A model generated the notes under the pieces. That model was not told the origin of the DNA, did no database searches, and worked only from the letters and a program-made list of their open reading frames with translations. A DNA stretch of 64,000 nt from Lysobacterales bacterium (GTDB lineage Bacteria > Pseudomonadota > Gammaproteobacteria > Xanthomonadales > BPKI01), in assembly GCA_026005055.1 (NCBI GenBank), contig BPKI01000001.1, positions 2,124,214-2,188,213 on the forward strand, written 5' to 3'. This document shows, one piece after another, positions 36,324 through 46,154 of the stretch. The number at the start of each line of letters is the position of its first letter. The first letter of the stretch is position 1. Both the position numbers and the translations under genes were made by a program.

Positions 36324-37385
36324 GTGACCGCTCCGCCCCTGCTTCGCGTCGAGGGGCTTCACCTCCGCCTCGGGGAAAACGAGGTCTTGCGCGGCATATC
36401 GCTCGAGCTCGGGGCGGGCGAGCTCGGCTGCCTGCTCGGACCGAGCGGCTGCGGCAAGACCACGATGTTGCGCGCGATCGCCGGTCTCGAGCGACCGTCG
36501 GCGGGCCGGATCGAGATCGCTGGCCAGGACGCGAGCCGGCTTCCGCCGGAGCGCCGGCCCGTGGGTCTCGTCTTCCAAGACCTCGCCCTCTTCCCCCATC
36601 TCACCGTCGCCGGCAACCTCGCTTTCGCCCTGCATGATCTTCCTCGGCAGGAACGTCGCGCTCGATTAGAAGAGCTGCTCGATGCCACGGGTCTGAGGCC
36701 TCTCGCCGCGCGCCATCCCCACGAGCTCTCGGGCGGCCAGCAGCAGCGAGTGGCGATCGCGCGCACGCTCGCGCGCAGGCCGCGCCTGCTGCTCCTCGAC
36801 GAGCCCTTCGCCTCCCTCGACGCCCCGCTGCGGCGTCAGCTCCGCGAGGACTTGCGCCAGCTGTGCAAACGCCTCGGCCTTTCCGCGCTCCTGGTCACCC
36901 ATGACCGAGACGAGGGTTTCGCCTTCGCCGACCGTCTCGGCGTGATGCACGAGGGGCGCCTCGCGCAATGGGACCTCCCCTACGAGCTCTACCACCGCCC
37001 CGCGACGCCTTTCGTCGCCGAGTTCGTGGGGGAGGGACGGTGGCTGGAGGGAATCGTCCAGCCGGATGGGCGCGTGCTCACGGCCGTGGGCGCGTTTCCG
37101 CTGCCGCCGGGATCGGAGCAGCCTGCCGGGGCTCGGGTCCGCCTTCTGCTGCGGCTCGATGATGTGGTGCTCGACCCCGCCTCGCCGGTGCGGGCGCGGG
37201 TGCTCGGCGGCAGTTTCCGCGGGGCCGAGATCGCCTGCGCGCTCGAAGTCGGCGAGGGAATCCGCATCGATGCGCTTTTTCCGAGCCATCTCGAACTCGC
37301 CCCCGGCGCGGAGATCGGCATCCGCCTCGATCTGGTCCACGTCATCACCTTCCCGGCAGCAGCGTTCACGGCGGCACCGCCCTAG
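36324..37385 (+). CDS. ABC transporter ATP-binding protein, Fe(III)-type (FbpC-like)
   Basis: A 353-aa importer ATPase. Walker A GPSGCGKTT (about 38-46), Q-loop FQDLALFPH, signature LSGGQQQR, Walker B LLLLDEPFASLD and switch VTHDRDE are all intact, followed by a TOBE-like C-terminal domain (about 240-350). Architecture matches FbpC/PotA-like ATPases; Fe(III) is suggested by the short TOBE region and the sodB link. No permease or binding protein is adjacent, so the partners are elsewhere. GTG start, 4 bp after sodB. Confidence 0.88.
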   Translation: MTAPPLLRVEGLHLRLGENEVLRGISLELGAGELGCLLGPSGCGKTTMLRAIAGLERPSAGRIEIAGQDASRLPPERRPVGLVFQDLALFPHLTVAGNLAFALHDLPRQERRARLEELLDATGLRPLAARHPHELSGGQQQRVAIARTLARRPRLLLLDEPFASLDAPLRRQLREDLRQLCKRLGLSALLVTHDRDEGFAFADRLGVMHEGRLAQWDLPYELYHRPATPFVAEFVGEGRWLEGIVQPDGRVLTAVGAFPLPPGSEQPAGARVRLLLRLDDVVLDPASPVRARVLGGSFRGAEIACALEVGEGIRIDALFPSHLELAPGAEIGIRLDLVHVITFPAAAFTAAPP

Positions 37386-37454
37386 CGCCGACGGGACGAT
37401 CTCTCCCTCGGTCGTTCGGCGCGGAACGCCTCCGCTAAAGAGCGCGGAAGGACC

Positions 37455-38609
37455 TCAACGCACCCCGGCCGAGGCGGCGAGGACACGCGCGACCTCGCCG
37501 GCGATGCTTCGATCTCCGAACAGTGCCGATGCTTGCTCCAAGGCCCGCGCCAGGGCGCCTGGGTCCTCGGCGAGCAGGGTGGCATGACCGAGCTTGCGGC
37601 CCGCGCGCGGCGTCTTGCCGTATTCATGCCAATGCAGACCCGCCACGGCGAGGGCGGCGCGTCGTTCCGGCAGCCGCCCGACGAAGTTGATCATCAGCGC
37701 ATGCCCGCGCGGCCGAACCGCCCCGAGCGGCCAGCCGAGGACCGCGCGCAGATGGTTCTCGAACTGGCTCGTCTCCGCTCCCTCGATGGTCCAATGGCCG
37801 GTGTTGTGGACGCGCGGCGCGATCTCGTTGGCGAGGAGCTCTCCGTCACGCACGAAGAGCTCGAGGGCGAGCACCCCGACGTAGTCGAGCTCCGAGAGGA
37901 TCGATCGCGCCATGCTCTGCGCGCGCTCCGCGAGCGCCGCCGCGATCGGAGCCGGCGCGAGGCTCGCGGCCAGGATGCCGCGATGGTGCCAGTTCATCAC
38001 CGGCGGGTAGCACAGCACCGAGCCATCGACGCCCCGCACCGCGATGAGCGACAGCTCGGCGGAAAAGGGAACCACCGCTTCGAGCAGCGCCGGGACGGAT
38101 CCAATGGCCCGCCAGGCCTCCTCGGCTCGCGCCGGCTCCTCGATTCGAACCTGACCCTTGCCGTCATAGCCCAGGCGCCGGGTCTTGAGCAAGGCGGGCA
38201 GTCCGACGGCCGAGATCGCGCGCGGCAGATCGTCCGCGCCATCCACGGGCGCGAACTCGGCCGTGGCGAAGCCGAGCCTTCGGAAGAGCCGCTTTTCCTC
38301 GAGCCGGTCCTGGGCGACGGCCAAGGCATTCGCAGAAGGGCGAACCACGAAGCACTGCGCGAGAAAGGAGGCGGTCTGCGCCGGCACGTTCTCGAAATCG
38401 AAGGTCAGCGCATCCGCGCCCTCGAAGAACCGGGCCAGGGCTTCGTGTTCCGAATAGGCCAGAGTCGCGAGACTCGCGATTTCGCCGGCGCAGGCCCCCG
38501 CATCGGGATCGGCGATCCGGAAACGAAGTCCCAGGGGAAGACCGGCGAGCACCATCATTCGGGCGAGTTGCCCGCCGCCGAGGATGCCGATGAGAGGTCG
38601 GTCGCTCAT
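37455..38609 (-). CDS. purK: N5-carboxyaminoimidazole ribonucleotide synthase
   Basis: A 384-aa ATP-grasp enzyme of purine synthesis, turning AIR, bicarbonate and ATP into N5-CAIR. N-terminal [35 protein letters not shown] and the C-terminal [16 protein letters not shown] are diagnostic. Its ATG overlaps the purE stop (ATGA). Convergent with the ABC ATPase across a 69-bp gap in which I see only a weak GC inverted repeat. Confidence 0.97.
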   Translation of the reverse strand: MSDRPLIGILGGGQLARMMVLAGLPLGLRFRIADPDAGACAGEIASLATLAYSEHEALARFFEGADALTFDFENVPAQTASFLAQCFVVRPSANALAVAQDRLEEKRLFRRLGFATAEFAPVDGADDLPRAISAVGLPALLKTRRLGYDGKGQVRIEEPARAEEAWRAIGSVPALLEAVVPFSAELSLIAVRGVDGSVLCYPPVMNWHHRGILAASLAPAPIAAALAERAQSMARSILSELDYVGVLALELFVRDGELLANEIAPRVHNTGHWTIEGAETSQFENHLRAVLGWPLGAVRPRGHALMINFVGRLPERRAALAVAGLHWHEYGKTPRAGRKLGHATLLAEDPGALARALEQASALFGDRSIAGEVARVLAASAGVR

Positions 38610-39115
38610 TCCTCTCGCGGATCGGAATGGGCGAGCACCTCCGCGGTCTGACGCGCGCGGAAGGCGGCCAGCGCCTCGGCCAGGGCGGAATCCTCGCGAG
38701 CGAGGATCGCAGCCGCGAAGAGCGCAGCATTGCGCGCTCCCGCGACGCCAATCGCGAAGGTGGCCACCGGTACCCCGGCGGGCATCTGCACGATCGACAA
38801 CAACGAGTCGATCCCGTTCAGCGCTTGGCTCGGCACCGGCACACCCAGGACCGGCACCAGGGTCTTGGCGGCAAGCATGCCCGGCAGATGGGCGGCTCCT
38901 CCCGCCCCGGCGATGATCGCTCTCAGACCTCGAGCGGCGGCGTTGGCGGCGTATTCGTAAAGCAGGTCGGGCGTGCGATGAGCCGACACCACTCTCACCT
39001 CATGGGCGATGCCGAGCTGTTCGAGGATCTGGGCCGCCTCGCGCATCACCGCCCAGTCCGAACGTGAGCCCATGAGCACGCCGACCTTGACGCCTCGCCT
39101 CGCCTGCTCTTCCAC
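38606..39115 (-). CDS. purE: N5-carboxyaminoimidazole ribonucleotide mutase
   Basis: A 169-aa enzyme that moves the carboxylate of N5-CAIR to give [38 protein letters not shown] and the VPVPS loop are standard. GTG start at VEEQARRG; the only ATG nearby would remove the first beta strand, and longer frames run upstream into the divergent gene. Class I PurE, consistent with purK next door. Confidence 0.95.
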   Translation of the reverse strand: MEEQARRGVKVGVLMGSRSDWAVMREAAQILEQLGIAHEVRVVSAHRTPDLLYEYAANAAARGLRAIIAGAGGAAHLPGMLAAKTLVPVLGVPVPSQALNGIDSLLSIVQMPAGVPVATFAIGVAGARNAALFAAAILAREDSALAEALAAFRARQTAEVLAHSDPREE

Positions 39116-39178
39116 CCTATTCGCCTCGGCATGAAAGCCGCTATTGTAGGTCTGCAGCCCACGTTCGGTTTCTCCGAG

Positions 39179-39436
39179 ATGGATCCGAGACTGCTCGAAA
39201 TCCTCCTCTGTCCGGTCTCGCGGCAAGCCCTGCGGCTGGCCGAGCCCAGCGAGCTCGATCGTCTCAACCGATCGATCGAGGAGGGCCGCGCTCGTACCTC
39301 GGAGGGAACGCTCCCCGCGCGCGTCCAAGCGGCACTGGTCACGCTCGATGGTCGGCGTTTCTACCGGATCGAGGATGGGATCCCCATCCTGCTGCCCGAA
39401 GAAGCGATCCTCTGCGAGGAGACTTCCGGGGCTTGA
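39179..39436 (+). CDS. Trm112-like protein
   Basis: An 85-aa protein. [19 protein letters not shown] is the start of Trm112/UPF0434 family members, and the C-terminal [15 protein letters not shown] closes the domain. Some homologues activate methyltransferases; the bacterial role is unclear. Only one Cys remains of the zinc knuckle. I start at the Met right before DPRLL; an ATG 16 codons upstream gives a non-family extension and overlaps the purE leader. Confidence 0.85.
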   Translation: MDPRLLEILLCPVSRQALRLAEPSELDRLNRSIEEGRARTSEGTLPARVQAALVTLDGRRFYRIEDGIPILLPEEAILCEETSGA

Positions 39437-39521
39437 GTCTCCTGCCACGATTGTTTGCAATCCGCCGTCGAGTTCATCGGTTAGATTGTTGAGCGCCCCA
39501 CGGACGAGGTTCGGCTCGCCC

Positions 39522-41561
39522 ATGAGCTCATCGGCGAACCTGCCCCCGCACGACGAGCGAGGTCGGCGCGCTCAAGTCACGCGCGTCTTGCAATCCGCAT
39601 CGGCGTGGTTCGCCGCGCGCTTCGCCGAATTCGCGACCGAGGCCGAGGCGTCGCTCGAACGGACCGCGGAAGCCGACCCGCAACGGAGAATCCGCCTCCT
39701 CGAAGCGCTCGCCCGCTTCCGCGAACAGTGCCCGGCGCTGGAACATGCCCTGCTCGCCTCGCTCGCCGCGCGCAGCACCCGCCTATCCGCTCCGCCGACC
39801 GCGCGCCCGCGCCCCCGGCTCGAGCTGATGGCCGATGATGACCTCGCCGTCGCCCTGGCGATCGCACCTCTCACCCGGCAGGCGCGCCAAATCGCCGCCG
39901 AAGAATGGGCCAGAATCGAGGACTGCCTTGCCCAGGTCTTCGATCCGCCCTCGGATGGAGAGCTCTGGCCGCTCGACCCCGCGGAAGTCATCGCCGCCTT
40001 CCGCGAGGCCACGGAGGTCCTTGAGGATTTCGACCGCGACGCCCTGCTCATCCTTCTCGATGGCTTCGGCGCGAGCGTGCTCGCGCACCTGCCCGAGCTC
40101 TATCGCCATCTGCTTCTCGTCTTCGCCAACGAACTCGGTCTGGTTCCGCGACCGCCCCGGCCCGTGGCCGTTCGGGCCGCAGCGGGAGAGGAGGCCTGCG
40201 AGCTTTGGAACCGGCTCGAGCGCCGGCTCGGTCGAGGGGACGCTGCCGATGCCGGGGAGCGAGTCGATACCCCGACGCCCGACCTCCTCCGTGTGCTCAG
40301 CCTGCTCCAGAACATCACGGGAACGGGGGAAGGAGCGGAAGCCCGCGCCGGAGAAGGCCTCAAGGCCTTGCTCCTGGACCGGCTCGCCGATCTGCGCGGC
40401 GGTCGAAGCCCACGCCTGAGCGCGCGCGACGAGCGCGGCATCGACCTGGTCGGGATGCTCTTCGACTTCATCCTTCGCGACGAGGCGATCCCTGAGCGGA
40501 TCCGACTGATCCTGGCCCGTCTCCAGATTCCCTGCGTCAAAGCGGTGCTCATCCAGCCGAACAGCCTCGCCGACCGCAGCGGCGCCCCTCGGCGCCTGCT
40601 CGATCTCCTCGCCGATTCTTCGGTGGGATGGAGCCTCGAGGCCGATCGCGATGGCCGCTTCCTCGCCCAGGTCGAAGCCGCTGTGGAGACCGTGCGGCGC
40701 GAGTTCGAGGATGATCTCGAGGTGTTCGAGCGCGCGATCCGGGCGTTTCAGCGTTTCCATGCAAGCGAGCGGCAGCGCGCCGAGGCCGCGATGCAACGTC
40801 ACCTCGCCGCATTCCAGGGCCGCGAGCGTCTCCGCCAGGCCCGAGCGGAAGTGGGCACGCGGATCGCTGAACTGGTCGGCGAGCATCCCCTCCCGCCGAG
40901 GCTTCGCCATCTGCTGTTCGGACCCTGGGCGCACTACCTGGTACTGACCATCCTCCGCCACGGCGAGGGTAGCGCCCCGGCCCGCGAGGCACTGGGCTTG
41001 GCCGAGCGCTTGGTCGCGATGGCCGGCTTGGGTGCCGTTCGACCCGGCGAGGAGGAGTTGGCGCGACTCGAGGCGCTTCTTCGTCATGGGTTGCATGCGG
41101 TCGCGGTTCACGACAGCGAAGTCGAGGCCTACGTGAGCTGGCTCCGCCATTGGATCGGCGCATCCGCGTCCGTGCCTGCACCGCCCGAGATCGTGCCTTC
41201 GGTCGAACCCGAGCCTCTCGCTCCACCCTTCGTCTCCGAAGCCGGCCGCGAGCGAATCGGCGCACCCGTGAGCGCGCCCGCCGGCCCCTCCTTCGAGGAA
41301 CCCGAACTCGGCTCCTGGTGGTGCTTCCGCGATGGCGATCGGGAGCGACGCGGTCGCCTGATCTGGAAGAGCCCGCTCGACGGTCGCCTGCTCTTCGTCC
41401 ATCAGCGCGGTGCGCCAAGCCTGGAGATCGATGCCCCGTCTTTCGCCGCCGCCTGCGCGGAGGGTAGGGCCGTCCCGCTCCCGGCCGGGGATTCACTCGT
41501 CGAGCGCGCCTTGCGCCGCATCGAGGATGCGCTCGGGCCATCCGCCGGACATGGCCGCTGA
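39522..41561 (+). CDS. DUF1631 protein
   Basis: A 679-aa cytoplasmic protein of the DUF1631 family, found upstream of nadC in Pseudomonas too. It is mostly helical, with a charged middle (LVEAA-like helices near 400-470), a variable Pro-rich stretch (about 560-600) and a conserved C-terminal beta part, [21 protein letters not shown] and then LLFVHQRG. Function is unknown. Start at MSSSANLPP; longer frames upstream overlap the Trm112-like gene. It overlaps nadC by 11 bp. Confidence 0.85.
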   Translation: MSSSANLPPHDERGRRAQVTRVLQSASAWFAARFAEFATEAEASLERTAEADPQRRIRLLEALARFREQCPALEHALLASLAARSTRLSAPPTARPRPRLELMADDDLAVALAIAPLTRQARQIAAEEWARIEDCLAQVFDPPSDGELWPLDPAEVIAAFREATEVLEDFDRDALLILLDGFGASVLAHLPELYRHLLLVFANELGLVPRPPRPVAVRAAAGEEACELWNRLERRLGRGDAADAGERVDTPTPDLLRVLSLLQNITGTGEGAEARAGEGLKALLLDRLADLRGGRSPRLSARDERGIDLVGMLFDFILRDEAIPERIRLILARLQIPCVKAVLIQPNSLADRSGAPRRLLDLLADSSVGWSLEADRDGRFLAQVEAAVETVRREFEDDLEVFERAIRAFQRFHASERQRAEAAMQRHLAAFQGRERLRQARAEVGTRIAELVGEHPLPPRLRHLLFGPWAHYLVLTILRHGEGSAPAREALGLAERLVAMAGLGAVRPGEEELARLEALLRHGLHAVAVHDSEVEAYVSWLRHWIGASASVPAPPEIVPSVEPEPLAPPFVSEAGRERIGAPVSAPAGPSFEEPELGSWWCFRDGDRERRGRLIWKSPLDGRLLFVHQRGAPSLEIDAPSFAAACAEGRAVPLPAGDSLVERALRRIEDALGPSAGHGR

Positions 41562-42417
41562 GCGGCCGCCAGCTCCACCGGAAGCCGCGCGCATCGCCGA
41601 GGACGTCGAGCGCGCACTCGCTGAGGACCTCGGTCCGGGTGATGCGACCGCCGAGCTGCTTCCCCCGGAGGTGCGGGCCGAGGCCGAACTCTGGTTGCGG
41701 GAGCCTGCCGTGCTCTGCGGCATCCCATGGTTCGAGGCCTGCTTTCGCGTCCTCGACCCGGCGGTCCGCTTCGAGTGGCATCACCACGAAGGGGAGCGGC
41801 TCGACGCCGAGACGCTGATCGGGGTCATCACCGGCAACGCCCGCGCCCTGGTCTCGGCCGAGCGCAGCGCGCTCAACTTCCTTCAGACCCTCTCCGGCAC
41901 GGCGACGACCGTGGATGCCTGGATGCGGGCCCTCGCCGGGTCAGGGGTGGAGCTCCTCGACACCCGAAAGACGCTTCCCGGGCTTCGTCATGCCCAGAAA
42001 TACGCGGTGCGGATCGGCGGAGCCTCCAACCACCGCATGGGGCTCTACGATGCGATGCTGATCAAGGAGAACCACATCGCTGCCGCGGGAAGCGTGAGTG
42101 CGGCGGTGCGGCGCGCCCGCGAAGCCCATCCGGAGCTGCCTCTCCAGGTCGAGGTCGAGTCCCTCGATCAGCTCGAGGAGGCCTTGGCGGCAGGCGTCGA
42201 ATCGATCCTGCTCGATGATTTCGACGAGGAGGCAATCCGGGAAGCGGTCGAGCGCACGAGGGGGCGCGCCAAGCTCGAGGTCTCCGGGGGCATCACCCTG
42301 GACCGCGTCCGCCGCCTCGCCGAACTGGGGGTCGACCGGGTTTCCGCCGGAGCCCTGACCAAGCATCTCCGGGCGGTGGACTTCTCGCTGCGTTTCAGAA
42401 CCAACCGGCCCACTTGA
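41551..42417 (+). CDS. nadC: Nicotinate-nucleotide pyrophosphorylase
   Basis: A 288-aa quinolinate phosphoribosyltransferase of NAD synthesis. ERSALNFLQTLSGTATT, DTRKTLPGLRHAQKYAV, GGASNHRMGLYDAMLIKENH and VSGGITLDRVR are all present. Length is typical. The ATG at 41551 overlaps the DUF1631 stop; a longer frame starts inside that gene. Its 3' end overlaps the convergent FHA gene by 23 bp. Confidence 0.97.
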   Translation: MAAERPPAPPEAARIAEDVERALAEDLGPGDATAELLPPEVRAEAELWLREPAVLCGIPWFEACFRVLDPAVRFEWHHHEGERLDAETLIGVITGNARALVSAERSALNFLQTLSGTATTVDAWMRALAGSGVELLDTRKTLPGLRHAQKYAVRIGGASNHRMGLYDAMLIKENHIAAAGSVSAAVRRAREAHPELPLQVEVESLDQLEEALAAGVESILLDDFDEEAIREAVERTRGRAKLEVSGGITLDRVRRLAELGVDRVSAGALTKHLRAVDFSLRFRTNRPT

Positions 42418-43201
42418 GCAGGGCGGCGAGCAAGGCGAGCACCAGCGCCCCGCCGACGGCCCAGGCCCAAACCGGAGTGCCACCGCGCGGCTCTTCCGGA
42501 CTCTTCTGCGGCGGAACGGCCTTGGAGGGTGCCTTGGTCGGCTCGCTCCCCGGCTGGACGAGTAGGAAACGCAGGGTGTCCAACCGCAATTCATCGCCCG
42601 GCTTGAGCAAACCTTTGTGGATCCGCTCATCGTTCACGAAGGTGCCGTTCGAGGAGCCCAAGTCCTCGACCATGATTCCCTCCGGCACAGTCTGCAAGCG
42701 CGCGTGACGGCGCGAGATGCCCTCGAAGGGTAAAACGATCTCGCACTCGCTCATCCTTCCGATGGTCACCGTTCCGATGAGCGGGAAGTTCTTGCCGAAG
42801 GTGGGACCCGAGACACCGCGCAGGACGAAGCGCGGCACCGCCATCCGGATCGCCGTCCGACCCGACTCATCGACCGCGGGTGCCGATGGCGCACGCACCG
42901 GTGCGGCGGTAGGACCCCGATCCACCGCCACCACCCGGCATTGCACACCGGCGAAAGCGAGTAAATCGCCAGGCTTAAGATCGGTGTCCCCATTGAGCAA
43001 ACGCCCGTTGAGCAATACCCGAGCGCCAGGAAGGATTCCCACGACCCGCGACCGGCCGGCCTCGGTCTCGATCGCGCAATGTTCTTCGAGGACGCCTTCG
43101 CCCTGGAGGCGCAGATCGGCACCCTCGCCGCTGCCGACCCGCACCCGTCCATCTTTGAGCTCGAACGGCGCGTGATCGCCATTCGGAAAGAGAAGCTTCA
43201 T
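42395..43201 (-). CDS. Membrane-anchored double-FHA protein
   Basis: A 268-aa protein. An FHA-like domain at about residues 1-95 is degenerate; the second, about 140-215, has the phosphothreonine-binding core IGRMSECEIV, ISRRHARL and DLGSSNGTFVN. A Pro-rich linker follows, then a C-terminal membrane helix (about 246-266), so the FHA domains face the cytoplasm. It starts 13 bp after the kinase stop, with GGGGCGAG upstream of the ATG. Likely reads phosphorylation by that kinase (inference). Confidence 0.85.
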   Translation of the reverse strand: MKLLFPNGDHAPFELKDGRVRVGSGEGADLRLQGEGVLEEHCAIETEAGRSRVVGILPGARVLLNGRLLNGDTDLKPGDLLAFAGVQCRVVAVDRGPTAAPVRAPSAPAVDESGRTAIRMAVPRFVLRGVSGPTFGKNFPLIGTVTIGRMSECEIVLPFEGISRRHARLQTVPEGIMVEDLGSSNGTFVNDERIHKGLLKPGDELRLDTLRFLLVQPGSEPTKAPSKAVPPQKSPEEPRGGTPVWAWAVGGALVLALLAALLKWAGWF

Positions 43202-43214
43202 CGTCCGCTCGCCC

Positions 43215-45662
43215 CTATTCTGATGACCCCCTTCGCTCGAGTTCGCGAAGCAGCCGGAAGCCCACCGTGTTGGAGGCCGCATCCGCCGCGAGCGCCCGCT
43301 TCGACCCGTCGGTCTCCTCGACGGAATGCCAGGCCGTGCCCATGACCCAACGCTCGCGGCAACGACCCGACTCCTCGGCACAATCGGCCGACCACTCGCG
43401 AACGTTGCCGTTCATATCATAGAGACCGATGCCGGAGGCCGCAAAACGACCGATCGGCGAGGTCGCGGTGAAACCGTCGTCACAAGGCAAAGCACGCCCT
43501 CCGTAACGGCTGCGGAAGCTCTGATCGCCGCGGTTGGCCTCCGCACAGCCGGAGGGCCCTGGGAAAACTTTCAGCCATTCCTCTGCACGCGGCAAGCGAT
43601 ACCGCGCGCCGGTGCGTTCCGAGAGCCAGCGCGCGTAGGCTTCGGCTTGGGCATGGTTGACGCAGACCACCGGGTGATCGTCGCCTTGATCGAAGCCCGG
43701 ATTCTGCCAGGTGCGCTGGCGGGAACTGCGAAACGCCGACTCCCGGTCGCGGCAGGCGCTCGCGGCGGCCGTCGCGCCGCCTTCCTGCCAGAAGCGCCGG
43801 AACTCGCCGCGGCTCACCGGTCCGCGCATGAGCGCGAATCCCGGCCCGACCACGAGTTCCGGCCCCTCTCCGCGCCCGTCGACGAAGCGATCGCGAAAAA
43901 TCCAGCCCGGCTTACCGACCTTGCCGGACAAGGCCACGAGCTCGCGCGCACGGCGGTGCTCGGGGTCGACCTTGAGCACGGTTTCGGCCGCGGCCCGAGT
44001 GCGTGCTCCGTCCCATGCGGCGAATGCGCGCTCGGCCTCGGCCAGGTGCTGCTCGATCTCCTGCCGTCGCGCCGCGGCAATCCGATCGAGCGCCGGCTGC
44101 ACGCCCTCGACACCGGCCACCGCCTCCGCCGCCCGCTGCCAGAGTTCCATACGCTCTTCGAGCGTGCCGGCGGCGGCCGCCATCGCCAGATAGGCATCAG
44201 CGATCGCCATGAGACCAGCCCGCGCCTCCTGCGATCCTGGATCCAGGCGGAGAGCGAGGCGAAAACTGTCCCAGGCGCTCGCCCCGGGGGGACGCATCAA
44301 GCGCTGGGCGCGGATCAGCCGCTGGCCTTCGCGAATGAGCTCGGCCAGAGGATCGACCACGGTGGGAAGCTGCCGCGGATCGACCAAAGCGGGCTCCAGG
44401 CCCTCCCCCTCGACCGCCTGCGCCTGCGTGCTCTCGACCACCGGTGCGGAGTCCGCATTCGCCTCCGGCTCTTCCGAAGGCGGGGTCATCTCGACGGGAG
44501 GGAGCGGGGAACTCACGGGGAAGGCAGGCGCCGACCCGGGCGACTCCAGCGGGCCCGACATCTCCGGCGTCTCACCCGAGGGCGATGGCGGTGGCGTTCG
44601 CAGCGCGAACCACCCCGCCACGCCGAGGCCGATCAGGACGAGCAGCACGGCGGCGAGCAAGGCGCGCTTTGGCAGGCCCCGCGAACGACTGGCTGCCTCG
44701 AAGCCACGCGGCGGCAGCTTCGGCAGCGCCGCGCTCAGCAGAGTCGCCTCGGTCTCGCTGACATCCGCCGGCGGACGCGAAAGATTCGGCGCAGCCTCCG
44801 GCGAGAGAGTTCGGATGTGCTCCAGGTGCGGCGCACGGATGGCGGGCACGAGACCGCTGATGTGCTCGGGGACACAGCGCTCGACCAGCGCCGCAAAGCC
44901 CTGCGCGTCCTGCAACCTTGCGTCCGGATGCTTGGCCATGGCCTGATCGATCAGCGGCTGCCAGCGCGCCAAGGCCGGCGGCAGGCGCGGCACCGGATTG
45001 AACATGTGGGCGTAGGCGATCTCGAAGGCGTCCTCCGCCTCGAAGGGCCGCACGCCGGTGAGGCACTCGAAGGCCATCACCCCGAGGCTGTAGATGTCGG
45101 CACGATGATCGAAGCGCGCCCCTTGCAGGAGCTCCGGACTCATGTAGCGCAAGGCCATGGGATGGACGCTGCGCAAGCCGGAGGTCTCGAGCTCGATCGG
45201 GTAGGGATCCACCCCGAAATCGGTCAGACAGGGGGTTTCGTCGGCATCGAAGAGGACGTTGCGAGGCGTCACGTCGCGATGCACGAGCCCGCGGCCGTGG
45301 ATGTGAGCCAGCGCCAAGGCCACCGCATGGAGGATCCGCGCCGCGTCGAACTGGGTCAGAGGACCCGAGGCCAGACGCGCGGCCAGATCGCCGCCGGGAA
45401 GGTAGCGCATCGAGAAGTAATAAAGCCCGTCGCGGCCATCGCCCACGTCAAAGACGGCGACGATGTTCGGATGCTGCAATCCGGCGAGCCGCCGCGCCTC
45501 GTCGAGGAAGCGCTGGGCGACATCGAGGTCGCTCGCATGGGCCGGATCGAGGACCTTGAGCGCCACTTCCCGATCGAGGGAGACCTGGATCGCGCGATAA
45601 ACGGTGGCGAAGCGACCCTGGCCGATGCGTTCGAGGATGCGATAACCCGCGATCTCGATCAC
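43215..45662 (-). CDS. Transmembrane Ser/Thr protein kinase with C-terminal FGE-like domain
   Basis: An 815-aa receptor-like kinase. Kinase domain 1-270: GQGRFATV (15-21), Lys36, Glu55, catalytic loop HRDVTPRN with Asp130 and Asn135, DFG at 148-150, SPE and DIYSLG. The usual Lys of HRDLKPxN is Thr132. A membrane helix lies at about 334-354. Outside are a Pro-rich linker, a helical repeat region (about 430-590) and an FGE-sulfatase-type domain (about 600-810) with PVVCVNHAQAEAYARWLS, YRLPRAEEW and LYDMNGNVREW. That domain lacks the GGSW and paired Cys of true sulfatase-activating enzymes, so it is probably a binding domain. Upstream partner of the FHA gene. Confidence 0.9.
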   Translation of the reverse strand: MIEIAGYRILERIGQGRFATVYRAIQVSLDREVALKVLDPAHASDLDVAQRFLDEARRLAGLQHPNIVAVFDVGDGRDGLYYFSMRYLPGGDLAARLASGPLTQFDAARILHAVALALAHIHGRGLVHRDVTPRNVLFDADETPCLTDFGVDPYPIELETSGLRSVHPMALRYMSPELLQGARFDHRADIYSLGVMAFECLTGVRPFEAEDAFEIAYAHMFNPVPRLPPALARWQPLIDQAMAKHPDARLQDAQGFAALVERCVPEHISGLVPAIRAPHLEHIRTLSPEAAPNLSRPPADVSETEATLLSAALPKLPPRGFEAASRSRGLPKRALLAAVLLVLIGLGVAGWFALRTPPPSPSGETPEMSGPLESPGSAPAFPVSSPLPPVEMTPPSEEPEANADSAPVVESTQAQAVEGEGLEPALVDPRQLPTVVDPLAELIREGQRLIRAQRLMRPPGASAWDSFRLALRLDPGSQEARAGLMAIADAYLAMAAAAGTLEERMELWQRAAEAVAGVEGVQPALDRIAAARRQEIEQHLAEAERAFAAWDGARTRAAAETVLKVDPEHRRARELVALSGKVGKPGWIFRDRFVDGRGEGPELVVGPGFALMRGPVSRGEFRRFWQEGGATAAASACRDRESAFRSSRQRTWQNPGFDQGDDHPVVCVNHAQAEAYARWLSERTGARYRLPRAEEWLKVFPGPSGCAEANRGDQSFRSRYGGRALPCDDGFTATSPIGRFAASGIGLYDMNGNVREWSADCAEESGRCRERWVMGTAWHSVEETDGSKRALAADAASNTVGFRLLRELERRGSSE

Positions 45663-45707
45663 CTCTCCCCCCGCACGATCGCCCCCTGCCCTTCGACAGT
45701 GTAAGCG

Positions 45708-46118
45708 CTACTTCACGATCCTGAGATGACCGCGCCGAGGCGCCCCTCCGCCCGTCCCTTCCGGACTGGTCTTCGCGTCCCCGCTCGCATCCCCGCCCGG
45801 CCCGGGCAGTTCCTCTGGAGGGAAAACCATCCCGACGCCGTTTTCTCGGGCATAGATCGCCGTGACGGCCGCGGTCGGAATCGATACCGCATGGCTCACT
45901 CCCCCGAAGCGGGCGAGGAAACGCAGACGCTCATCGCCAAGCTCCAACTGGTCCACGGCGCGCATGGCGATGTTGAGCACCACCTTGCCCTCGTGTATTG
46001 CCGAAGGGGGCACCTCCACCCCCGGGAAAGTGGCGTCCACGACGATATGCGGCGTCAATCCGTTGTCGCTGATCCAGTCGTAGAGCGCGCGCAGGAGATA
46101 AGGTCGGCTGGAGGTCAT
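45708..46118 (-). CDS. sspB: ClpXP specificity-enhancing factor SspB
   Basis: A 136-aa adaptor that brings ssrA-tagged proteins to ClpXP. N-terminal PYLLRALYDWISDNGLTPHIVVD, the INIA-like VVLNIA and the FGG-like LARFGG segment are conserved; the C-terminal XB tail ends in HLRIVK, the ClpX-binding part. It follows petC in the usual order, but the sspA gene normally between them is absent. Confidence 0.95.
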   Translation of the reverse strand: MTSSRPYLLRALYDWISDNGLTPHIVVDATFPGVEVPPSAIHEGKVVLNIAMRAVDQLELGDERLRFLARFGGVSHAVSIPTAAVTAIYARENGVGMVFPPEELPGPGGDASGDAKTSPEGTGGGAPRRGHLRIVK

Positions 46119-46154
46119 CGGGTCAAGCCTCTGGCACGCCGGACGCGGTCCGGA

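Noticed and set aside
43326..45704. A 792-codon open frame on the plus strand opposite the kinase
   Set aside because: Antisense shadow of a gene whose motifs are clear on the minus strand.
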